Assembly (NCBI RefSeq): GCF_000337135.1
Contig: NZ_AOIN01000008.1
Span: 285,989 to 349,988, forward strand
Length of the DNA: 64,000 bases
DNA from: Natrialba chahannaoensis JCM 10990
Lineage (GTDB): Archaea; Halobacteriota; Halobacteria; Halobacteriales; Natrialbaceae
Direction of reading: 5' to 3'
Shown: in pieces, positions 27,828 to 36,098 of the stretch
Layout: every line of letters starts with the position of its first letter
Position numbering within the stretch: the first letter of the stretch is position 1
Position numbers and translations under genes: made by a program
The notes under the pieces: model-generated
The model's input: only the letters and a program-made list of their open reading frames with translations
What the model was told of the DNA's origin: nothing
Database searches by the model: none

Positions 27828-28667
27828 ATGACAACGGTCGAGGCGAAACGCGAGGCCGCCCGCGACGAACTGGCCACCCATGACGGCGTCCTCGTCGCCT
27901 TCTCCGGCGGCGTCGACTCGAGTGTCGTCGCCGCACTCGCCCACGACGCACTCGGGGACGACGCAGTCGCCTGCACCGCAAAGAGCGAGACGCTTCCCGA
28001 AGCCGAACTCGAGGACGCAGCGCGCGTCGCCGACGAGATCGGCATCCGCCACGAGATCGTCTCCTTCTCCGAACTCGAGAGCGAGCAGTTCGTCGAGAAC
28101 GACGACGAACGCTGCTATCACTGCCGGACGATGCGCCTTGGCGAGATGATCGAAACCGCACGGGACCTTGGCATTGAAACCGTCTGTGACGGGACCAACG
28201 CCGACGACCCCGGCGCGGGTCATCGGCCAGGGCTGCAAGCCGTCGAGGAACTCGAGATTCACTCGCCACTGTTAGCCCACGACATCACGAAAGACGAGGT
28301 GCGGGCGATTGCCGACCAGTACGGCCTCTCAGTGGCGGACAAACCCTCGATGGCGTGTCTCTCCTCGCGCATCCCGACCGGACTCGAGGTCACCGAAGAA
28401 CGACTCACCCGCGTCGAACAGGCCGAGGCACTGCTGCGACAGTGGGGATTCGACCAGTTCCGTGTGCGCGATCACGACGGCCTCGCCCGTATCGAGGTCT
28501 CGCCTGCGGAACTCGAGCGTGCTCTCCAGCGCGAGTTCGTCGAGACCGTCCGCGACGAACTCTCGGACCTCGGTTTCGATCACGTCACACTCGACTTACA
28601 CGGCTACCGAACGGGGAGCGTCAGTCCGGAGTCGGACGAGGCGGTTGCGACAGAGTCAGACGACTGA
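27828..28667 (+). CDS. larE: ATP-dependent sacrificial sulfur transferase LarE
   Basis: 279 residues. PP-loop ATPase motif VAFSGGVDSSVVAAL, then ERCYHCRTMRLGEM with the cysteine that donates its sulfur, the nucleotide-site VCDGTNADDPG, and the family-specific SMACLSSRIPTG. LarE adds sulfur to the nicotinic acid-derived precursor of the nickel-pincer cofactor of lactate racemase (LarA). No larA, larB or larC is nearby. The ATG at 27828 is chosen because the upstream extension is not conserved in character. Confidence 0.9.
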   Translation: MTTVEAKREAARDELATHDGVLVAFSGGVDSSVVAALAHDALGDDAVACTAKSETLPEAELEDAARVADEIGIRHEIVSFSELESEQFVENDDERCYHCRTMRLGEMIETARDLGIETVCDGTNADDPGAGHRPGLQAVEELEIHSPLLAHDITKDEVRAIADQYGLSVADKPSMACLSSRIPTGLEVTEERLTRVEQAEALLRQWGFDQFRVRDHDGLARIEVSPAELERALQREFVETVRDELSDLGFDHVTLDLHGYRTGSVSPESDEAVATESDD

Positions 28668-28849
28668 GGAGCGGCGTACCGGCTGTCGATTTTCGTTCGT
28701 TCGAATTGATTGGTCAGAAGTAACCATTCGTTCAAAATATAACGCAATTTTATCCCTCAAACACGCCACAGCCTCAGTATCCACCATAGTGTTCGACAAT
28801 ATTGCACGAGGCGACACGAACGTCACACCAGATCGAGAACCAGTACTCG

Positions 28850-29209
28850 ATGGACGACGCCGATCTGCCGCCCGAGTGGGCCGTCCACACTGCCCGAGTG
28901 TACACACCTGCCGAAAGCGAGCGAGAACGCCAATATCACCTCTACGACCACAGCACCAACGATCTACGATTAAAAGTCGCTCCTGCCTCGCTTGACGGCG
29001 ACGACCAGCCCGGCTACGCGCTGACCGTCACGAGCTATCCGGAACTCGAGTGCAGCGAGCGCCAGCGGGTGCGGACGGTGTTGACGTTCGAACGCTGTGA
29101 CGAACTCGCGCGCCGGTTTATGTTGCTTTTTTCAGCTCGGTACGATGGTGCGGGCTCACTCGAGAGGGCCCGAGAGTACGCGGCGGTGCGGACGCAGTCG
29201 CATCGCTGA
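28850..29209 (+). CDS. Conserved haloarchaeal protein, unknown function
   Basis: 119 residues, soluble and acidic. It reads as a compact alpha/beta domain (WAVHTARVYTPAESERERQY, VTSYPELECSERQRVRTVLT, FERCDELARRFMLLFSARYD). The start at 28850 begins MDDADLPPEW, which has the expected composition; a further 16 codons upstream are possible. No motif indicates a function. Confidence 0.6.
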   Translation: MDDADLPPEWAVHTARVYTPAESERERQYHLYDHSTNDLRLKVAPASLDGDDQPGYALTVTSYPELECSERQRVRTVLTFERCDELARRFMLLFSARYDGAGSLERAREYAAVRTQSHR

Positions 29210-29371
29210 GTTGCGGACGCCGCGGAGTTGGTTGGATAATCACTATCGGATAACTGTCAATACCCCGTGTCACTGTTGACTCTCGAACAACCATGTTCCC
29301 GCGAGAGTCCGGTTTCTGTGCGGTTTTCGACACCGAGAGGCTTTTTACTCACTGCCGAGTAAGCGGTTTTG

Positions 29372-29764
29372 ATGATGGAAATGATGTGGCAGGACCTGGT
29401 CTTTCTCGCTGGAAGCATTCTCTCGATTGTCTTCCTCGCACCAACAATCAAAGACGCCTCGGCTCGCGTCCCCCTCGGCTCGAGTGTCCCCTCGATGACG
29501 ATCGGTGGCATCTATGCGTTCACCTACGGCACGATGGGAATGACGTTCTCGGCTGCCGGCTCGATCGGCGTTGCGGTCATGTGGTCGCTGATCGCGTGTT
29601 ATCGTGCACCCGGTGAGCAGGGAATGGCGAACGTACTGCGCTTTGCGACCGATCTGGGCCGACAGACGCGAGACATCGTTCAGATCGCGCTGCCAACCAC
29701 CGACGGTGGGCACGAACAGTCCCAGACTGAGCACCAGTCCAGTTACCACCAGTCTGCTGACTGA
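29372..29764 (+). CDS. Small membrane protein, unknown function
   Basis: 130 residues with a soluble His/Gln-rich tail. Three hydrophobic segments are visible (LVFLAGSILSIVFLAPTI, SMTIGGIYAFTYGTMGMTF, GSIGVAVMWSLIACY). The first resembles haloarchaeal small membrane proteins of unassigned role. ATGs at 29372, 29375 and 29384 are in frame. It stands before a 650-bp gene-poor gap. Confidence 0.6.
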   Translation: MMEMMWQDLVFLAGSILSIVFLAPTIKDASARVPLGSSVPSMTIGGIYAFTYGTMGMTFSAAGSIGVAVMWSLIACYRAPGEQGMANVLRFATDLGRQTRDIVQIALPTTDGGHEQSQTEHQSSYHQSAD

Positions 29765-30413
29765 TCGTCCGTGGATGCTGTTCGTTCCTCTGGCACGTTT
29801 CGATCGACGGCCGAAACCGAATATCGCACCTGTTTTTGCTCCGTAGTTACAGCACGTAGAGGACTCCTTTCGGAACTCTCAGCACGCGACGGATACGAAT
29901 CGTTTGTCGCGGTACCCCGCTACCGAACCTGTCGGGTGTGCTAGTATTCACCAGACTACTTTCTTACGAGTCGTTACGGACCCGCGAGCAGGTGTCGTAC
30001 CGCACTCGGCGGTTCGTCGACTAGCAGCTACTGCTTAGCCTGCTCGACGACGAGGAGCGGACGTCGACAGCAGTGAGGTCGTCGACAACGATCGTGTAAC
30101 TTGACGGTAACAAGGGCGCTCAACGATGTGAGGCCGACGCCAAAGCTGCACTCGACTCACAGACTCCATCATGATCACAAACTATCGTCGAACACGTGCA
30201 ATCGGACACCTACTCGAGTACACTATTCGACAGCGGACAAACGCGTGAACGAGAACGGCCAAACTCAAGAAGGGGTTCTGCTCCCAGACAGAGCGTTCCC
30301 ATCAGGGGATCAGAAAGTCGAGAGAGTAGCTAGGGACAGACGTACGCACACATCTCACAGGAATATGTTCACGGCGCGCAGGAGCCCGGCTGTAGGAAAG
30401 AACGCGAACGGGA
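29765..30413. other. Gene-poor stretch between the small membrane protein and tatC
   Basis: No intact gene is seen. Short coding-like stretches in forward frames (for example around 30111-30170) are broken by stops and could be old decay. No tRNA, IS end or repeat was found. Confidence 0.4.
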
Positions 30414-31565
30414 TCAGTCCACGCCGACCCACTTCAGGACCAACAGCGTCCCTTCGAACAGCAGGATCATCGTGATCCCCACGAGGATCGGTGCCATCGC
30501 GGTCGGGTCGAACGTGAACATGAACGCTAGCCCGAAGAAGGCCGCCCAAAAGTACAGGCGCTTGTCCGCGAGCCACTGCCGGGTGGTCACACCCATCATG
30601 ATCGCAAGCATGATGAACAGCGGAATCTGGAAGACGATAGCGAGGAAACCGATCAGCGTGATGATCAGGTCGAAGGTATCACCCAGCGCGTAGGCGATAT
30701 CCGCACTGCCCTCTGCGTAGAACGTGAAGTACTCGAAGAGAATCGGGAGGACGAGCACGTAGGAGAACAACATTCCGATCCCCGCAAGCACCACGCTCGT
30801 GGGCACGGCTGCCAGGTAGTACTTGCGCTCGTGCGGGTACAGGCCCGGCTTCATGAACCGGTAACACTGGTAGACAAACACCGGCAACCCGACCATGATG
30901 CCGAGCAGTGCCGAGACCTTAATTCGGGTCAGCCACAGCTCCAGCGGGTGGTAGACGTGTGGCGGTGGGACGTTCTCGATCTCGTATGGGAAAACGTTGA
31001 ACCAGATGTGTTCAATCGCCTGTGAGGCACCGAGCAGGCCGATCGCCGTCCCAGCCGACGCGAAGAGCAAGACGACCGCAACACGGAGGATCATCTCCTC
31101 GATGTGGTCGGCGAGGGGCATCTCCTCGTCGTCTGGGGGTGTCGAAATGCCACCGACATCTTCGTCAGGGTCCGGGTACGAGTCTTCGTCCGACGCCGAA
31201 CCAGGTTCGTGGCCGCCGACGACGCCTTCGCCGTCGGTTTCGACTGGGTGATCGGCGTCAGCGTCAGTGTCGGCGTCGGAGTCGGTGTCAGTATCTGTCT
31301 CGAAGTCTGCGCCGGAGTCAGACGCAGGGTCAGAAGGAGACACAGACCCGGAGTCAGAATCAGTATCCGGGTCGGCGTCAGTATCAGCGTCGGCGTCCGC
31401 GTCTGTTTCTGTTTCTGCTTCCGCTTCCGCCTCTGAGTCCGCTGGCGTCTCCGCTTCCGTCTCCGGCGCGTCCGACCCAGACGATGGCGACGGCTCCTCG
31501 TCTCCGTTCGCAGGGTCCTCGTCGGGGTCCACAGTCTCCCCCGCGTCCGCCGACTCGTCCGACAT
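30414..31565 (-). CDS. tatC1: Sec-independent protein translocase subunit TatC (single-domain)
   Basis: 383 residues. The last ~235 are TatC: PLADHIEEMILR, then PLELWLTRIKVSALLGIM, PVFVYQCYRFMKPGLYPHERK with the conserved acidic residue, and six membrane helices. TatC binds twin-arginine signals and forms the core of the export pore. The first ~150 residues are an extremely acidic Asp/Glu/Thr/Ala low-complexity tail, which is unusual in length for TatC. The gene is divergent from the two-domain tatC, 176 bp apart. Tat is the main export route in haloarchaea. Confidence 0.93.
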   Translation of the reverse strand: MSDESADAGETVDPDEDPANGDEEPSPSSGSDAPETEAETPADSEAEAEAETETDADADADTDADPDTDSDSGSVSPSDPASDSGADFETDTDTDSDADTDADADHPVETDGEGVVGGHEPGSASDEDSYPDPDEDVGGISTPPDDEEMPLADHIEEMILRVAVVLLFASAGTAIGLLGASQAIEHIWFNVFPYEIENVPPPHVYHPLELWLTRIKVSALLGIMVGLPVFVYQCYRFMKPGLYPHERKYYLAAVPTSVVLAGIGMLFSYVLVLPILFEYFTFYAEGSADIAYALGDTFDLIITLIGFLAIVFQIPLFIMLAIMMGVTTRQWLADKRLYFWAAFFGLAFMFTFDPTAMAPILVGITMILLFEGTLLVLKWVGVD

Positions 31566-31588
31566 CTATCGGGATATAGATAGGCCGC

Positions 31589-31598
31589 CAGTTATAGG
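31589..31598 (-). promoter_or_regulatory. TATA-like box of tatC1
   Basis: On the minus strand GCCTATAACT lies 24-33 bp before the tatC1 ATG (31565). ATAGGCC also occurs twice near here, at 31580 and 31595. Confidence 0.45.
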
Positions 31599-31741
31599 CC
31601 TTTTTCTTACGAGCACCGCGGGAGAGTGACAAGTCGGGTGACCGGTCGGGAATTCGAGGTCGCCTCACGGACATTTCCGCTATCAAGGGGTCCCTGACTC
31701 GAAAGGTTGATAACTGGATGTCAGTTACCCCAGCACACGAA

Positions 31742-34096
31742 ATGAGTTCTGCCGTCGATGAGGATACCGCCCAAGCGATAAACAGCGGGCGTGAAACCCT
31801 CGGCGCGATGTTCTCGAGCGCGCAGACGCATCTACAGAAGGTGTTTATCGTCTTCGTCATCGGCTTTATCGGCTCCTTCTGGGCGCTTCGCGTCTTCATC
31901 TGGGACTTTCTCGAAGAAACGGCGAAAGCGGAGATGTCGCCGTACGTGGCGAGTTCGACGGACCTGATTACACGGACACCGTTCGAAGTGATCCTCTTGC
32001 AGGCGAAAATAGGGATGCTCGTCGGAATCGCCTTCGCGATTCCTGCCTTGCTGTATCTCTCTCGAGATGCGCTTCGTCGCCGCGGCTACGAGAGCGTCGT
32101 CCCAATCTCGCGAAAGTACATGGCCGGCTTCGGCCTCACGTCGATCATCCTCTTCTGTATCGGAATTACCTACGCCTACTCGATCTTCTTCCCGTATGCG
32201 TTCGACTTCCTCGCGGGCAACGCCGTCAACGCTGGCGTCAAGCCGAGCTTCGGAATTACCGAGTTCACCGAGTTCATGGCGCTGCTGACGCTCTCGTTCG
32301 GACTTGCGGCACAGTTGCCCCTCTTTATGGGCGTCCTTTCGTACACCGAAATCGTCCCCTACGAAACGTTCCGGGACAAGTGGCGCCACGCGATCGTCGG
32401 CGTTACCGTCTTCGGCGCGCTGTTCTCCCCACCAGATCCGTTCACACTCATCATGTGGGCGATGCCGATGGTCGCACTCTACATCTTCAGTCTCGGCCTT
32501 GCAAAGGTCGTCTCGAACATCCGACGACGCGGCGCAGCCGAAACCGACGGGACCGGGACAGATCACCTCAAACGGCTCGTTATCCAGTTCGTCGGCGTAT
32601 TGGTCGTCGTTGCAGCTGCCATCACAGCGGCCGTCAATCAGGGTGCCTTCGACTACCTCGAACAGGCGATCTACCCGTCCCTGCCCGACTGGGCACACCC
32701 CGGCCCCGACGGCCCGCTCGGACTCGAGTCGGTCGCCCTCGAGTACGGCTTGCTCGGTGATGTCGCGGTAGGTCTCGTGGTCGCCCTCGGATTGGGACTT
32801 GCCGGGCTGTTCGTTTATACGATCAAAGTGCTGCAAGCACCGGTGTATCCGCGCGAGGGTGACATTCGATCGGCGACCGATCCCGACGACGTCGACTTCG
32901 AGATGCTCACGCCCGGAGACATTGAGGAGGTGCCGGCGACGGTGTTTCTCAAGATGGACGAAGATCGGGCAATGGAGACGGCCCGGCAGGCAATGTACGA
33001 CGACGACCGTGACAAGGCTCAGGCAATTCTGGATCGGTTCGATACGTTGCAAGAGCAGCAGGCACAGGCCGAAGCCGAGTCGGAAAGCGGCGACGAGGCA
33101 GAAGAGACCCAGGGAGAGGGACTGAGCCAGACGGACACGGATGAGGAAGAAGGCGGCCTCTTCGCGAGTACGGCCGCCGGCATGCTCGATCCGTTCACCG
33201 AGGAAGAGACGGACGAGGACGACATCGGCGGCTACGCCTACGACATCGCGTTCATCCTCAACAGTCTCACGTCGAAGATGTTCCGCATCGTGGCCGTCTT
33301 CATGGTCGTCATGGGCGGGACGTTCTTCTGGCTCTACCAGGGCGGACTCGGGTGGATCCTCACGATGTTCCTCGACCGCGTTCCGGAGCACATCCTCCAC
33401 CAAGTCGCCGTCCGGAACGACGTTGATCCAGCCGGAATGACCCTCGACGAACTCATCATGGAGATGGACATCGTCATCGCGCTCCACCCGGTCGAAGTGC
33501 TGATCTTCGAGGTGAAGGTGAGTGTGCTCGCAGCGATCGTCGCCATCCTCCCGATGGTGCTGTACTATGGCTGGCCAGCGATGAAAGAGCGCGGACTGGT
33601 CCGTGGTGACCGACGCGTCTTCGTCGTCTGGGGTGGCTCGCTGCTGGGCGGCTTCGCGTTCGGAACCTACCTCGGGTTCTTCTGGGTTGCACCCGCGGTT
33701 ATCTCCTACCTCGTCTCGGACGCGATCACCAACGGGATGGTGGTCTCCTACCGGATCAGCAGCTTCTTCTGGCTGGTGATCTTTACGACCATCGGCATCG
33801 GCTTCCTCTTCAATATCGTCGTCACGATGGCGCTGTTCCACGTCGGCGGCATCATCAGCTACCGGACGATGCTCAAACGCTGGCGACCAGTCGTGGTCGG
33901 TATCTTCGCCATCGCGGCCATCGCCAGCCCGAAGGGAATCCTGACAATGCTCCTGTTCGCGATTCCGATCGCACTGACCTACATGCTGGGACTCGGCGTG
34001 TTGTACCTGCTCACCGGTGGTGGCCGGCTCTTCGGCGGTGGCGGCCGCGGTGGCGACGAGACCGGTCCGGAGCAGGAGACCGAGGCAACGACGTAA
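31742..34096 (+). CDS. tatC2: Tandem-fused TatC (two TatC domains)
   Basis: 784 residues. The first TatC domain spans about residues 25-270 and the second about residues 500-770. Each has six helices and a conserved loop (for example FEVILLQAKIGMLVGIAFAI and HPVEVLIFEVKVSVLAAIVA). Two extra membrane segments and an acidic linker lie between them, giving the 14-helix layout typical of haloarchaeal TatCt. It works with TatC1 and TatA. The start at 31742 (MSSAVDEDTAQAI) is preferred to an ATG 24 bp upstream. Confidence 0.94.
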   Translation: MSSAVDEDTAQAINSGRETLGAMFSSAQTHLQKVFIVFVIGFIGSFWALRVFIWDFLEETAKAEMSPYVASSTDLITRTPFEVILLQAKIGMLVGIAFAIPALLYLSRDALRRRGYESVVPISRKYMAGFGLTSIILFCIGITYAYSIFFPYAFDFLAGNAVNAGVKPSFGITEFTEFMALLTLSFGLAAQLPLFMGVLSYTEIVPYETFRDKWRHAIVGVTVFGALFSPPDPFTLIMWAMPMVALYIFSLGLAKVVSNIRRRGAAETDGTGTDHLKRLVIQFVGVLVVVAAAITAAVNQGAFDYLEQAIYPSLPDWAHPGPDGPLGLESVALEYGLLGDVAVGLVVALGLGLAGLFVYTIKVLQAPVYPREGDIRSATDPDDVDFEMLTPGDIEEVPATVFLKMDEDRAMETARQAMYDDDRDKAQAILDRFDTLQEQQAQAEAESESGDEAEETQGEGLSQTDTDEEEGGLFASTAAGMLDPFTEEETDEDDIGGYAYDIAFILNSLTSKMFRIVAVFMVVMGGTFFWLYQGGLGWILTMFLDRVPEHILHQVAVRNDVDPAGMTLDELIMEMDIVIALHPVEVLIFEVKVSVLAAIVAILPMVLYYGWPAMKERGLVRGDRRVFVVWGGSLLGGFAFGTYLGFFWVAPAVISYLVSDAITNGMVVSYRISSFFWLVIFTTIGIGFLFNIVVTMALFHVGGIISYRTMLKRWRPVVVGIFAIAAIASPKGILTMLLFAIPIALTYMLGLGVLYLLTGGGRLFGGGGRGGDETGPEQETEATT

Positions 34097-34235
34097 CTCG
34101 GCACCCCCCAAGACTGTTCTCGTAGCAACACCGGCATTACCCACCCCTGTTCTCACAGCAACATTGGCTCCGCCAGCCACGGCATCGCTGTCCGACGACT
34201 TAAGGCAGGAGCCTACGAAACGGGCTGCTAGACTG

Positions 34236-34415
34236 ATGCCCAAAATCAGCGTGGAAATTCCACAAGAACTGCTCGACGATCTCGACGACCACGTCGGCGA
34301 TGACGGGAAGTTCGTCAATCGAAGCGACGCGATTCGCGCCTCGATCCGGAAAACGCTCGATCTGCTCGACGAAATTGACGACCGGCACGACCGACTCGAC
34401 ACCGACGAGGAGTAA
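34236..34415 (+). CDS. Ribbon-helix-helix DNA-binding protein (CopG/ParD-like)
   Basis: 59 residues. The start MPKISVEIPQELLDDLDDHV forms the DNA-contacting strand and first helix, followed by FVNRSDAIRASIRKTLDLL, the second helix. These dimers bind operators as repressors. A TATA-like ACTTAAG lies about 33 bp upstream. There is no toxin gene next to it, so it is more likely a stand-alone regulator than an antitoxin. Confidence 0.85.
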   Translation: MPKISVEIPQELLDDLDDHVGDDGKFVNRSDAIRASIRKTLDLLDEIDDRHDRLDTDEE

Positions 34416-34567
34416 GGCACTCAAGCGGTGCACAGTGGACCACGAGCCGGTCAAGCGGGAGTAGCCAACACAACAGCAGAAAACGGCAAAGCAGAGAGCG
34501 GACGCTGAGTGACGAGAGACGGGAGACGGGAGACGGGAAAGAAGGGAGATGAAAGCCGAAAGCCGAC

Positions 34568-35389
34568 CTACTCCTCGTCAATCCGCTCCGCGAACCCGAA
34601 GTTCGGCTTCACGTCACCGACACGAACCGTCACGACCTCACCCTCTGCAGTTCCCGGTACGAACAACCGATAGCCCTCGATCGAAGCGATTCCGTCACCC
34701 TCTGTTCCGGTGTCGACGATTTCCACCTCGAGTTCGTCTCCCGAGCTAACCGGCGCAGTGAGCCGCCCCTTCCCGATAAAGTAAACCTCAGAGGACTCGT
34801 CACGCGACGCCTTCGGACTCGTCGCGCGCACATACTGGAACTCCTCTTCGACATCCGCACGGAAGTCATCGACGTCCGGCCCCTCGAAGACCTTGACGAT
34901 GAAGTCGCCGTCCGTGGCGAGTAACTCGAGTGCGGTCTCGAACGCCTGTCGCGCGAGGTGGAGTGAACGGGCCTGATCGAGGGAGTATTCGCCGGACATG
35001 TTGGGTGCCATGTCTGAGATGACGACGTCGACGGGGCCGCCGGTTCCGGTGGCCGTGCCGGTCTCTGCTGACTCGGCGTCGCCGCCTGCAGCCTCGATAA
35101 CGCGCTCGCGGGTTCGTTCTTCGGTCATGTCCCCGCGCAGGGTTTCGATGGTGTCGTGGTCGTCGAAGTCGCGGATGCGCTGGAGGTCGACACCGATCAC
35201 CTGGCCCTGGGGGCCGACGGCTTCGGCGGCGACCTCGAGCCAGCCGCCGGGGGCAGCACCGAGGTCGACGACGGTGTCGCCGCCGGAGATGACGTTCTCG
35301 AGTTGGTCGAGCTGTTTGAGCTTGTATGCTGCTCGGCTGCGGTAGCCTTCCTGCTTTGCTTTGTTGTAGTAGTGGTCCTTTCGTGCCAT
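34568..35389 (-). CDS. rlmE: 23S rRNA 2'-O-methyltransferase RlmE (FtsJ) with TRAM domain
   Basis: 273 residues. The start YRSRAAYKLKQLDQ has the first catalytic Lys, the SAM site is VVDLGAAPGGW, the catalytic Asp is in VISDMAPNMSG, the second Lys in FIVKVFEGP and the Glu in ESSEVYFIG, giving the K-D-K-E tetrad. It methylates the ribose of a uridine in 23S rRNA. The last ~60 residues (GDELEVEIVDTGTEGDGIAS to GFAERI) are a TRAM RNA-binding domain, an archaeal addition. A short Glu/Thr/Gly insert interrupts the core. Confidence 0.95.
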   Translation of the reverse strand: MARKDHYYNKAKQEGYRSRAAYKLKQLDQLENVISGGDTVVDLGAAPGGWLEVAAEAVGPQGQVIGVDLQRIRDFDDHDTIETLRGDMTEERTRERVIEAAGGDAESAETGTATGTGGPVDVVISDMAPNMSGEYSLDQARSLHLARQAFETALELLATDGDFIVKVFEGPDVDDFRADVEEEFQYVRATSPKASRDESSEVYFIGKGRLTAPVSSGDELEVEIVDTGTEGDGIASIEGYRLFVPGTAEGEVVTVRVGDVKPNFGFAERIDEE

Positions 35390-35442
35390 ACGGGTACTCA
35401 GTTGGTCGTACTAGCGGGTGAAGACGGATAGGTGTCGCGACT

Positions 35443-35475
35443 TTCAGCGTTCGGCGTTCGATGTTCGACGTTCAG
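35443..35475 (+). repeat. Tandem 7-bp repeat
   Basis: Four degenerate units of the form TTCRRYG (TTCAGCG, TTCGGCG, TTCGATG, TTCGACG) and a partial fifth lie in tandem in the gap after rlmE. Confidence 0.5.
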
Positions 35476-35563
35476 AAAAAGTGTAGTGGCGGTGTGGCAT
35501 TACTGAGAAGCAAAGTTGTCGTTATCTCTTCTTCGTCTTCGCCTGTCGGTTCGGAGGAGGTAT

Positions 35564-35951
35564 CTATCCGTTCAGCAGTGGTGTCCCCGGAACCGGTTCA
35601 CCGGGCGTGTGATCGTCGCCACCACGTTCAGTGTCTGTCACCGCCTGTCGGTCCACTCGCGCCCGGCGGTGCGACCGGCGTCTCGGAGCCCGTCGCTCGT
35701 GAGGCTCACCTCCGGGACGGAAGAGACCAACAGAACCGCATCTTCTGCCATCCGCTCGACCGCATCGTCCGTCACTGGCACACCGCTTCCGACTCACTTT
35801 CCTAGTCAAGGACGGCCTTGATCAAGTCGGTAGTCCGGGTCTGGGTCGACGTATGCGGTTTCCGGCTCGATGGAGACCACGATGCCGAGCAAACGCCGTC
35901 CGCGCTCTCGACGGCTTCCCCGACATCGTTGTCCGTGACTGTGGGGCCCAT
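35564..35951 (-). pseudogene. Decayed PRC-barrel domain gene
   Basis: The minus strand opens with an ATG at 35951 and MGPTVTDNDVGEAVESADG, a normal PRC-barrel start. The frame then shifts to LLGIVVSIEPETAYVDPDPD, shifts again to TDLIKAVLD, hits a TAG where a Trp codon (TGG) is expected, continues ESESEAV, shifts to VTDDAVERMAEDAVLLVSSV and finally to a tail ending GEPVPGTPLLNG. At least three frameshifts and one nonsense change are needed. PRC-barrel proteins are common small haloarchaeal proteins of uncertain function. Confidence 0.6.
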
Positions 35952-36098
35952 AGCCGAGCGTAGTGAGAGTAGCGGAAAGGGTATCGTGCCTGCACAGCAC
36001 GGGGTTCGCAGGGTGCCGGTGGGTTGGAGTTATGGGAAAGAACGAAGGAACAGTATCGAGCGGGGGTACTCGAGTCCAGCCCCATCTCTGGAGTCAGC

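Larger units (their letters stand above)
35390..36098. other. Gap after rlmE holding only a tandem repeat and a pseudogene
   Basis: No intact gene. The 7-bp repeat and PRC-barrel remnant (listed separately) fill most of it; the last 150 bp show nothing further. Confidence 0.5.

Noticed and set aside
34236-34415. RHH protein as antitoxin of a toxin pair
   Set aside because: The next 150 bp hold no toxin-like frame, so a stand-alone regulator is more likely.
31832-34420. 862-codon minus-strand frame opposite tatC2
   Set aside because: It lies wholly opposite the clear two-domain TatC gene and carries no domain signature; the high Asp/Glu/Arg content is an artefact of the opposite strand.
34500-34560. 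Purine-rich run with three GGGAGAC units, looked at as a CRISPR or DNA-binding repeat
   Set aside because: Units are only 7 bp with no spacers; it is a simple-sequence run after the RHH gene.
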